From the NCBI GenBank assembly GCA_902630915.1, contig CACOWD010000010.1:1-22782 (forward strand): a DNA stretch of 22,782 bases, in the 5' to 3' direction. The stretch is from an uncultured Pelagibacteraceae bacterium (GTDB lineage Bacteria; Pseudomonadota; Alphaproteobacteria; Pelagibacterales; Pelagibacteraceae). The notes beneath the pieces are model-generated. The model saw only the letters and a list, made by a program, of their open reading frames with translations. It made no database searches and had not been told where the DNA came from. Below are positions 7,029-13,474 of the stretch, piece after piece; the first letter of the stretch is position 1, and each line of letters starts with the position of its first letter. Both the position numbers and the translations under genes were made by a program.

Positions 7029-8135
7029 TAAATCTCTTAAATCGTTAAAAGTTGTGAAAAACATTAAAGATAGAAGCAAAAAAAGACCGATTCGAAAGAA
7101 TCCTTCCTGGGTTTTTTGTGTCAAAGGTCTACCTAAAATCTTCTCAAAAGCGTAAAACATCAAATGCCCCCCATCTAGCATAGGAATTGGTAATAAATTT
7201 ATGAATCCTAAGCTTATGGAGATGTAGGCCATAATACTTAAAAAAGCTATAAAGCCTAGTTTGGCTACTTGTCCAGTTATTTTAGCTATTTTAATGGGTC
7301 CACCAAGTTGAGTAGTGTCTCCGGTCCCTTTAAACATTGAAATAATAAAATTCCAAGACGCATCAATTACAAACCAAGTTTCTTTAATGGCATAAAATAG
7401 TGCAGTTGCCGGGCCTAATCTCTCTCTATTTATCTCGTCGTTTAAAGGAGCTATTTTTATTCCGATTATCTTTTTATTTGCTTTATTGCCTAAAGAGTCC
7501 TCACCTTTAACGACCTTAGGTTTGACAAAAAATGTCATTTCACCATCATTTCTTAAAATACCAATATCAATTGTTTCCGAAGAAGATGAATTTATGAACG
7601 CTGAAACTTCCATAATGCTTTTAACATCTTTTCCATTTATAGATTTAATAATATCTCCCGACCTTATGCCTGCCTCTTCTGCTGGGCTTTCTATTTGAAC
7701 TTCTTGTATTTGGGCAGGAGTAAAATCTTTTCCAGCAAACATATAAATGAATGCAAAAATAAGTATTGCTAATAAAAAATTTGCAAAAGGCCCAGCCGCT
7801 ACAATTATAGATCTTTGATATAAAGGTTTAACTACAAATAATTTTTCTTGGTCTTCTTTATTGTATTTCTTTAATAATTCTTCTTGTTCTGCTTGACTGA
7901 AAACATTTCTGTCACCAAAAAATTTTACGTAACCGCCAAGAGGAATTGCGCAAAATTTCCATCTTGTTCCATATTTATCGTTAAATCCAAAAATTTCTTT
8001 ACCAAAGCCAATGGAAAAATCTGTAACCCCAACGCCATATTTTTTAGCATAATAATAATGGCCATATTCGTGGATAAACACTACAACTGTAAGTAGTATT
8101 ACAAAGGGGATTATAAAAGATATTAAAATTTCCAT
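7017..8135 (-). CDS. rseP: Site-2 intramembrane metalloprotease RseP
   Basis: RseP cuts membrane-anchored anti-sigma factors and remnant signal peptides inside the inner membrane. 372 residues: the zinc motif HEYGH at 22-26 inside the first helix, a single PDZ domain around 125-200 (PAEEAGIRSGDIIKSINGKDV), and the third zinc ligand in INLLPIPMLDGGHL near 313-325 of the later helices. E. coli RseP has two PDZ domains and about 450 residues; the single-PDZ shorter form is common in alphaproteobacteria. It usually sits in the dxr-rseP-bamA-lpxD cluster, but here it follows lysR with a 13-base overlap and ends in its own terminator, so the usual neighbours are absent. Confidence 0.94.
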   Translation of the reverse strand: MEILISFIIPFVILLTVVVFIHEYGHYYYAKKYGVGVTDFSIGFGKEIFGFNDKYGTRWKFCAIPLGGYVKFFGDRNVFSQAEQEELLKKYNKEDQEKLFVVKPLYQRSIIVAAGPFANFLLAILIFAFIYMFAGKDFTPAQIQEVQIESPAEEAGIRSGDIIKSINGKDVKSIMEVSAFINSSSSETIDIGILRNDGEMTFFVKPKVVKGEDSLGNKANKKIIGIKIAPLNDEINRERLGPATALFYAIKETWFVIDASWNFIISMFKGTGDTTQLGGPIKIAKITGQVAKLGFIAFLSIMAYISISLGFINLLPIPMLDGGHLMFYAFEKILGRPLTQKTQEGFFRIGLFLLLSLMFFTTFNDLRDLGLF

Positions 8136-9013
8136 TCGTTTACTTTACTAAATAAAAAATTTCTAAAAGCAACTAATCTTGCATTATTTTTTAGTGATGC
8201 TGGATAAACAAAATGAGTTTCTGTTGGCTTACCGGGATCGTTTGGTAAAACTTTTGTAATTCCACTTATATTATAAGTGATATAATCTGGTAAAGCAGCT
8301 AAACCAACTCCGCTTTGAACTGCAAGTAGTAGCCCATAAACACTATTAACCTTCATTAAAGATTTTCTTTTTTTCCCATCTTTTGCTCCAATTTTTAACA
8401 CCCAATCAGGATTATAAACAGGTGATGGTGCGCCTTTACCATAAGTAATGAACTTATGCTTATCCAAATCTTTTAATGTTTTTGGATAACCATTTTTTTC
8501 CAAATATTCATTTGAACCGTAAATATGATAATTAAAATCGACGAATTTTTTTTGAATTAAATTTAATTGTTTAGGTCTTCTCATTCTAATTGCTACGTCA
8601 GCTTCACGGGTTGCTAGATCAAGCTCTCTATCATCAAATATCAATTCTATTTCAATACCAGGATTAAGATCCATAAATTCTTTTATTCTTGGAGTTAACC
8701 ATGTAGTTCCAAAACTCACGACAGTTGTAACTATTAATTTTCCGTTTAATTTATCTTTTTGACCACTAAGATTTGACTCTACATCTTTCAACTTTGAAAT
8801 AATTTCATGAGCTGATTTAAAAAGGTACTCCCCATTTTCTGTTAAAACTAATCCTCTAGCGTGACGCTCAAATAATTGAACTTTTAGATCATTCTCTAAG
8901 CCTTGTATTTGGCGACTTATTGCTGATTGGCTTAAATTTAGGATGGTGGAAGCTTTAGTAAAACTTGAGGCCTCAGCTACAGTATGAAAGATCTTTAATT
9001 TATCCCAATCCAT
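8123..9013 (-). CDS. LysR-family transcriptional regulator
   Basis: 296 residues. The N-terminal winged helix-turn-helix is MDWDKLKIFHTVAEASSFTKASTILNLSQSAISRQIQGLE (about 1-40) with the typical LFERHARGLVLTENG after it; residues from about 90 form the two-lobed periplasmic-binding-like effector domain (GKLIVTTVVSFGTTWLTPRIKEF, ELDLATREADVAIRM, AVQSGVGLAALPDYI). The effector is not predictable. Its gene lies 19 bases after acuI and overlaps rseP, so it is in one run with folE and acuI; regulation of acuI or of the whole run is possible but inferred only from position. A small ATCAA-TTT-TTGAT palindrome (9014-9026) abuts its start codon. Confidence 0.93.
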   Translation of the reverse strand: MDWDKLKIFHTVAEASSFTKASTILNLSQSAISRQIQGLENDLKVQLFERHARGLVLTENGEYLFKSAHEIISKLKDVESNLSGQKDKLNGKLIVTTVVSFGTTWLTPRIKEFMDLNPGIEIELIFDDRELDLATREADVAIRMRRPKQLNLIQKKFVDFNYHIYGSNEYLEKNGYPKTLKDLDKHKFITYGKGAPSPVYNPDWVLKIGAKDGKKRKSLMKVNSVYGLLLAVQSGVGLAALPDYITYNISGITKVLPNDPGKPTETHFVYPASLKNNARLVAFRNFLFSKVNEWKF

Positions 9014-9026
9014 ATCAATTTTTGAT
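9014..9026. promoter_or_regulatory. Small palindrome directly before the lysR start
   Basis: ATCAA and TTGAT (9014-9018 and 9022-9026) are exact inverted repeats around TTT, placed in the 19-base gap between acuI and lysR and touching the lysR ATG. It could be an autoregulatory LysR half-site or an mRNA hairpin over the ribosome site. In such AT-rich DNA a 5-bp inverted repeat can arise by chance. Confidence 0.22.
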
Positions 9027-9032
9027 TATAGT

Positions 9033-10034
9033 TTATTTATTTGGATTTACTATAGCTCTTCCAAAGAACTCGCCTTTTAACAGTTTTGGAAAGGTATCTA
9101 GAAGTTCAGTAAACGATAGCTCTTTTGTAAATGATTGAACTTTAGAAAAATCAATTAATTTTGCAGCTTCGCCCCAAATAAATACTCTCCTTTTTAAAGA
9201 AGATCCTGACGAATCAATACCCCACAGTTTTACTCCTCTAATTATAAAGGGCATAACAGTGGTATTTATTTTTATTCCTCCTGCATTTCCACATGCAGCA
9301 ACTATTCCACCTGGTTTAGTTTGTGCAAAAATTTTTGTTAAGGCTGCGCCACCGACAGTATCGACAACACCATCCCAGACACCTTTTTCTAATAGTTTAC
9401 TTTCACCTTCAAATTCTTTTCTGTCAATTATATTTTTTGCACCTAAATTTTTTAGGTATTCATTTTTATCTTTTTTGCCAGTCACTGCATGAACATCGTA
9501 TCCCATTTTGGATAAAATCATTATTGCAATGCTTCCTACGCCCCCTGTAGCACCTGTAACTAAAACATCTTTTACTTTTTCACCCAATAACAACTCCTCT
9601 TTTGCTCTTACAGCTGCAGCACATAATAAAGCTGTAAATCCTGCAGTACCCAACATCATAGATTTACGACAGTCTAAATCTTTTGGCATTTTAATCAAAA
9701 AATTAGAGTCAACCTTTGCATACTGCGCAAAACCACCAAAATAAGCTTCACCTACTCTAAATCCTGTTAAGATTACTTTATCGTCTTTTTTAAATTTGCT
9801 ATCTTCACTTTCAATAACTGTACCTGAGAAATCTATACCCGGAACGAAAGGAAATTTTCTTACAATCTTGCCTCCATTATTTAATATTAAAGCATCTTTG
9901 TAATTAAGACTTGAATAATCTATTTTGACTAAAACGTTTCCGTCTTTAAGATAACTTGTATCTATTTCTTTAATTTCTCTTGTGAATTTTTCATTTTGAT
10001 TATTTATTACTACAGCTTTAAATTTTTGAGACAT
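9033..10034 (-). CDS. acuI: Acrylyl-CoA reductase AcuI / YhdH-type quinone oxidoreductase
   Basis: 333-residue zinc-free medium-chain dehydrogenase of the YhdH/AcuI type, which reduces acrylyl-CoA to propionyl-CoA with NADPH. Visible marks: SSLNYKDALILNNGGKIVRKFPFVPGIDFSGTV (about 42-74), the nucleotide-binding loop VLVTGATGGVGSIAI (about 158-172), AVTGKKDKNEYLKNLGAKNIIDR for NADPH choice, and the YhdH-type ending GEFFGRAIVNPN. In DMSP-degrading marine bacteria AcuI removes toxic acryloyl-CoA; no dmdA, dddK or related gene is in this window. It starts by overlapping the folE stop by 1 base, so it is co-transcribed with folE. The exact substrate is inferred from family; YhdH-like enzymes also reduce acrylate-type electrophiles. 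Confidence 0.85.
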   Translation of the reverse strand: MSQKFKAVVINNQNEKFTREIKEIDTSYLKDGNVLVKIDYSSLNYKDALILNNGGKIVRKFPFVPGIDFSGTVIESEDSKFKKDDKVILTGFRVGEAYFGGFAQYAKVDSNFLIKMPKDLDCRKSMMLGTAGFTALLCAAAVRAKEELLLGEKVKDVLVTGATGGVGSIAIMILSKMGYDVHAVTGKKDKNEYLKNLGAKNIIDRKEFEGESKLLEKGVWDGVVDTVGGAALTKIFAQTKPGGIVAACGNAGGIKINTTVMPFIIRGVKLWGIDSSGSSLKRRVFIWGEAAKLIDFSKVQSFTKELSFTELLDTFPKLLKGEFFGRAIVNPNK

Positions 10035-10642
10035 TATTCTTTAATATATCTTAGATATCTATTTTGAATACCCAAGTCTTCTCTAAAAGACCCTAAAAAA
10101 TAATTAGTGACAGTTGTAGCCTTTTCTTTTTTAACACCCCTCATAGTCATACATTGATGTGCAGCATCAATAGTTACAGCTACTCCTTTAGCGTCTAATG
10201 AGTTCATTAAAGTTTTTGCTATCTGCATTGTAAGTCTCTCTTGAGTTTGAAGTCTTTTAGAAAATATCTCAACAGTTCTTGCCAATTTGCTCAATCCTAC
10301 TACCTTCTTATTTGGGATATAAGCAACATGAGCCACTCCAATTATAGGGGCCATATGATGCTCACAGTGGCTTTCAAGTGTAATATTTTTTTCTACAACC
10401 ATATCGTCATATCCCTCTACGTCTCCAAAAGTTTTTGATAAATCAGCTTCAGCATCTTGATGATAACCTTTAAAATATTCCTTAAATGCTTTAATCACTC
10501 TTTTAGGTGTTTCAACAAGACCTTCTCTATTTGGATCTTCGCCTATCCATTGGAGAATGGTTTTAAATGCCTCTTCGGCCTGTTTATCTGAAACTTCAGG
10601 CTTATTTGAGGATCTTTTGCTAGCATCTTTTACTAATTTCAT
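10034..10642 (-). CDS. folE: GTP cyclohydrolase I FolE
   Basis: First enzyme of the folate and queuosine/biopterin routes, turning GTP into 7,8-dihydroneopterin triphosphate. 202 residues. Zinc ligands are present: Cys93 and His96 in ESHCEHHMAPI, and Cys164 in AHQCMTMRGVKK. Other family motifs: GLVETPKRV (41-49), GLSKLARTVEIFSKRLQTQERLT (116-138). The first 20 residues are lysine/serine-rich and poorly conserved, as usual. It heads the minus-strand run with acuI, lysR and rseP and is divergent from hisI across 73 bases; another purine-derived ring opening enzyme (hisI) across the gap is probably coincidence. Confidence 0.97.
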   Translation of the reverse strand: MKLVKDASKRSSNKPEVSDKQAEEAFKTILQWIGEDPNREGLVETPKRVIKAFKEYFKGYHQDAEADLSKTFGDVEGYDDMVVEKNITLESHCEHHMAPIIGVAHVAYIPNKKVVGLSKLARTVEIFSKRLQTQERLTMQIAKTLMNSLDAKGVAVTIDAAHQCMTMRGVKKEKATTVTNYFLGSFREDLGIQNRYLRYIKE

Positions 10643-10715
10643 CGTTAAAGGTTTTATAGGACATATTTGATTAATGCAAATTGCTATTTTGTCTTTTTTT
10701 TATTATTTTACGTTC

Positions 10716-11183
10716 ATGTTCAAAAAAAGAGAAAGCATATTTGAGGTAGAAGAGGGAAAATTTTTATCTCCTAAATTTGATAAAGATGGGCTAATTCCAG
10801 TAACTACCTCTGATAGTAGCTCAGGCGAGCTATTGATGCATGGTTATATGAATAAAGAAGCTTTGAAAAAAACAATTGAAACTAAAGAGGCACATTATTG
10901 GAGCAGATCCAAGAAAGATATATGGCACAAAGGAAAGACAAGTGGCTTTGTACAAAAAGTTATCGATTTAAGAATAGATGATGATCAAGACTCATTATGG
11001 ATGTCGGTAGATATAGGAAACGGAGCAAGCTGCCATGTTGGATATAAATCATGTTTTTATAGATCAATACCATTAGGAAAAATTAAAAATTCTGATGCAA
11101 TCGAATTAGAATTTAAAGAAAAAGAAAAAAAATTTGATCCTGAGAAAGTTTATAAAGGACAGCCAAACCCAACAAAGCTATAA
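10716..11183 (+). CDS. hisI: Phosphoribosyl-AMP cyclohydrolase HisI
   Basis: Third step of histidine synthesis: hydrolytic opening of the adenine ring of phosphoribosyl-AMP. 155 residues without a fused HisE domain. Motifs: LLMHGYMNKEAL (39-50), AHYWSRSKKDIWHKGKTSG (59-77), the metal segment DDDQD at 88-92 and SCHVGYKSCFYR with Cys106 and Cys113. In many HisI the metal segment reads DCDxD, its Cys being a zinc ligand; here Asp89 takes that place, perhaps an alphaproteobacterial variant. ATG 10674 in frame would add a hydrophobic, unrelated lead, so ATG 10716 is used. Other his genes are not nearby except hisN about 7.8 kb away. Confidence 0.94.
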   Translation: MFKKRESIFEVEEGKFLSPKFDKDGLIPVTTSDSSSGELLMHGYMNKEALKKTIETKEAHYWSRSKKDIWHKGKTSGFVQKVIDLRIDDDQDSLWMSVDIGNGASCHVGYKSCFYRSIPLGKIKNSDAIELEFKEKEKKFDPEKVYKGQPNPTKL

Positions 11184-11185
11184 CT

Positions 11186-11794
11186 ATGAAAGTAATAAGT
11201 CCTTTTGGTCCTAAAATTGCTAAATTAAAATTTTCGACAAAATTGATAAAAATAATTAATAACGAAGTTGATAAAATTTTAAATCAAAAGAGTTTACTAA
11301 AAAAATTAGATTACTCAAAAAAGTTAGTTGGGCAGGTAAAACAAGAATTCCAATTACCAAAACCTTTTATAAAGAAAAATTTAGAAAAAGTAATAACAAA
11401 TGAAGTAAAAAAATATGTTTTTCAAACTTTAGGGAAAAAAGTAAAAAAAATTTCAGTTAAAAATTTTTGGATAGTTAGACAGTTTAATAATGATTATAAT
11501 CCAATACATTATCATGATGGTCATATATCTGGTGTAGGTTATTTAAAGATCCCAAAATTTATCTCGAAAAATAATAAAAATTCAAAAATTGATGGAACAA
11601 TAGATTTTATCAATGGAAATAAGATGTTTTTAAGTGATAGTATTTATAATCATCAACCAAAAGTAGGAGACGTGATACTTTTTCCACATTATCTAATGCA
11701 TACGGCTTATCCATTTAAATCAAGTGGGGAAAGAAGATCTTTTTCATTTAACTTAGAACTAGATAGTAAAATTGCAAATGTTTTTTCAAGATGA
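11186..11794 (+). CDS. Putative 2OG-Fe(II) oxygenase
   Basis: 202 residues with a lysine-rich helical first half and a C-terminal double-stranded beta-helix pattern: NFWIVRQFNNDYNPIHYHDGHISGVGYLKIP (94-124; His/Asp metal residues among 108-111), a strand TIDFINGN, then GDVILFPHYLMHTAYPFKSSGERRSFSFNL with distal His172 and Arg184 as iron and 2-oxoglutarate ligands. This pattern matches the small 2OG-FeII_Oxy_5-type proteins known from marine bacteria and cyanophages, whose substrates are unknown. It starts 2 bases after hisI and its stop overlaps the DUF2237 gene (ATGA), so the three form an operon. Function within histidine synthesis is not suggested by anything in the protein. Confidence 0.8.
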   Translation: MKVISPFGPKIAKLKFSTKLIKIINNEVDKILNQKSLLKKLDYSKKLVGQVKQEFQLPKPFIKKNLEKVITNEVKKYVFQTLGKKVKKISVKNFWIVRQFNNDYNPIHYHDGHISGVGYLKIPKFISKNNKNSKIDGTIDFINGNKMFLSDSIYNHQPKVGDVILFPHYLMHTAYPFKSSGERRSFSFNLELDSKIANVFSR

Positions 11795-12168
11795 GTGATG
11801 AAATACAAAAAAATGTTTTTGGTGAACCTTTAGAGCCATGTTCAAATGATCCATTAACTGGATGGTTTAGAGATGGATGTTGCAATACAGACAAAAATGA
11901 TAAAGGTGTTCATACGGTTTGTGCAAAGGTGACAGATAAATTTCTAATTTGGTCAAAAAAAGTGGGGAATGATTTAATTACTCCACATCCGGAGTTCGGG
12001 TTTCCAGGTTTAAAGGATGGTGATTGTTGGTGTGTTTGCGCTACTTGGTACGCAAGAGCGATTGAGGAAGATGCAGCTTGTTCAGTTTTATTAAAAAAAA
12101 CTAATATTAAAACATTAGAGCTTATTCCAATCGAAAAGCTTAAAAAATTTGCTGTTGATTTGTCTTAG
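11791..12168 (+). CDS. DUF2237-family protein
   Basis: 125 residues: NVFGEPLEPCSNDPLTGWFRDGCCNT at the N-terminus, HTVCAKVTDKFLIWSKKVGNDL in the middle, and PEFGFPGLKDGDCWCVCATWYARAIEEDAA, which together are the hallmarks of the DUF2237 family. Function is unknown. Seven or more cysteines in conserved positions (CC, CWCVC) suggest metal or disulfide chemistry; that is inference. It overlaps the oxygenase gene by 4 bases and is convergent with the TPR gene, overlapping it by 4 bases at the 3' ends. Confidence 0.9.
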   Translation: MSDEIQKNVFGEPLEPCSNDPLTGWFRDGCCNTDKNDKGVHTVCAKVTDKFLIWSKKVGNDLITPHPEFGFPGLKDGDCWCVCATWYARAIEEDAACSVLLKKTNIKTLELIPIEKLKKFAVDLS

Positions 12169-12647
12169 TAAACTTTTGTTCCTCGCGTTTTTATAATCAA
12201 CTCAAGTTCTCCAAACTCTTTACAATTACAACTTTTTAAAACTTCTAATCTTTCATTAGCTTTGTCCATACGATTTGTTTGAACATATAACTCTCCTAAA
12301 TACTCATTAATCCCGTTATGGTTAGGATTTATATTTAAGCCTTGAAGATAAAATTTCTCTGCGATTTCAAAGTTCCCTATTTTTCTCGAGGTAAATCCCA
12401 TATAGTTTAGGATATCAGGATTTTTTTTATCTGTTTTTAGAGCTTTCTCTAATTTTGTAAATGCTTGTGAGTAAAGCTTTTTAGCTTTATCTATTTTTTC
12501 TTTTTTTTCTAATTTGCCAGCACGTTTAACTAATTTAACAGCATCATCGTACAATGAAGCTTCAGAAGAGCCTCCGCCATCACCACCTGCAGCAAATGAG
12601 CTAGTACTTAGTAATAAAGAAATAATTGCTATATATATTTTTTTCAT
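12165..12647 (-). CDS. Secreted tetratricopeptide-repeat protein
   Basis: 160 residues with a clear signal peptide (MKKIYIAIISLLLSTSSFA, cleavage about 19/20), a glycine/serine-rich linker (AGGDGGGSSEAS), then helical repeats: one lysine-rich pair (ALKLV..LYSQAFTKLEKAL region, about 35-75) and two TPRs with NPDILNYMGFTSRKIGNFEIAEKFYLQGLNINPNHNGINEYLGELYVQTNRMDKANERL (about 81-139). A short CNCKEF segment follows. It is likely a periplasmic protein-interaction scaffold; the partner is unknown. It lies 33 bases downstream of the SDR gene on the same strand and may be co-transcribed with it. Confidence 0.85.
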   Translation of the reverse strand: MKKIYIAIISLLLSTSSFAAGGDGGGSSEASLYDDAVKLVKRAGKLEKKEKIDKAKKLYSQAFTKLEKALKTDKKNPDILNYMGFTSRKIGNFEIAEKFYLQGLNINPNHNGINEYLGELYVQTNRMDKANERLEVLKSCNCKEFGELELIIKTRGTKVY

Positions 12648-12679
12648 ATGAGTATATTTAAGGTTATTTATAAGAAATG

Positions 12680-13390
12680 TTATGCGACAGATGATCTACC
12701 CCCATCTACCCCTAGAATTTGACCTGTTATCCACGAACTCTCATCGGTTAAAAGAAATTTTGCTACAGAAGCAGAATCACCACCTTCGCCAATCCTTTTC
12801 ATGGGATGCATTTTAGCGATACCCTCTGCTACTTTTTCATTTTTAAGAAGGAAGTTAGAAATTTTAGAATTAGTTAAACTAGGTGCAATACAATTAACTC
12901 TAACATTAGGAGCAAACTCAGCAGCTAATGCTAAAGTCAAACCCTCTATTGCCCCTTTAGCAGATGAAACAATCGCATGATTAGGGAAACCTTGTTTAAC
13001 TGCTACTGTCGAAAATAAAACTATCGACCCTTTGTTTTTTTTTAAATTATCTGCTAGCGATTTTATAATCTCGGTCGCTGAAATAAGATTTAAATTAAAC
13101 GACTGCATAAAGTCGCTTTTTTTTGTTAGTCTAAGAGGTTTTAAATCTATAGAGCCTACACAAAAAGCTAATCCATTTATCGGCTCATCGATTAAATCAT
13201 TTAATATTTTTTCAGAGAAGTTTTCTTCTAATACATCACAAACAGTAAAAGATGAATTTAAATTTTTCGCTAGTTCAGATAAAGTAGCCTGATCCCTTCC
13301 TACTAAATGAACTTGCTCACCACTTTCCACTAATTTTTTAGCTAGGGAAGATCCAATTGATCCAGTTGCGCCTAAAATCACTTTTTTCAT
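12680..13390 (-). CDS. SDR-fold protein without the catalytic tyrosine
   Basis: 236 residues, Rossmann fold of the short-chain dehydrogenase family: nucleotide loop GATGSIGSS (7-15), GRDQAT after strand 2, CDV at about 51-53, NL region near 99, Ser127 in VLFSTVAV, and the ending SSWITGQILGVDGGRS. At the active-site helix the sequence is NHAIVSSAKGA (137-147): Lys145 is kept but the position of the usual Tyr (YxxxK) is Val141. So it probably binds NAD(P) but is either inactive in the standard way or uses different chemistry. ATG 13390 is chosen over the in-frame upstream start at 13405. It is divergent from the photolyase-like gene with 84 bases between starts, which suggests shared control. 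Confidence 0.85.
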   Translation of the reverse strand: MKKVILGATGSIGSSLAKKLVESGEQVHLVGRDQATLSELAKNLNSSFTVCDVLEENFSEKILNDLIDEPINGLAFCVGSIDLKPLRLTKKSDFMQSFNLNLISATEIIKSLADNLKKNKGSIVLFSTVAVKQGFPNHAIVSSAKGAIEGLTLALAAEFAPNVRVNCIAPSLTNSKISNFLLKNEKVAEGIAKMHPMKRIGEGGDSASVAKFLLTDESSWITGQILGVDGGRSSVA

Positions 13391-13414
13391 AACTAAAAAT
13401 ATCATTATTAAAGG

Positions 13415-13432
13415 TTATTTACATGCAAATAA
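13415..13432. promoter_or_regulatory. Imperfect palindrome between the SDR and photolyase genes
   Basis: TTATTTACATGCAAATAA is an 18-base inverted repeat with a single mismatched pair and a CATG centre, in the 84-base gap between two divergent starts (13390 and 13475). This is where a dimeric regulator controlling both genes would bind. Which protein, if any, is unknown, and AT-rich DNA makes such palindromes easier to get by chance. Confidence 0.35.
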
Positions 13433-13474
13433 TGACGCGTGTAATATATAAATAAAGTATGTATTTTGTTGCTT

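Noticed and set aside
9259..9744. Plus-strand open frames antisense to acuI
   Set aside because: They lie wholly within acuI, have proline- and leucine-rich unrelated sequence and no family pattern; they are frame shadows.
13459..13474. ATG 13459 as the photolyase start
   Set aside because: It is in a different frame from the photolyase; the family-like N-terminus begins at ATG 13475.
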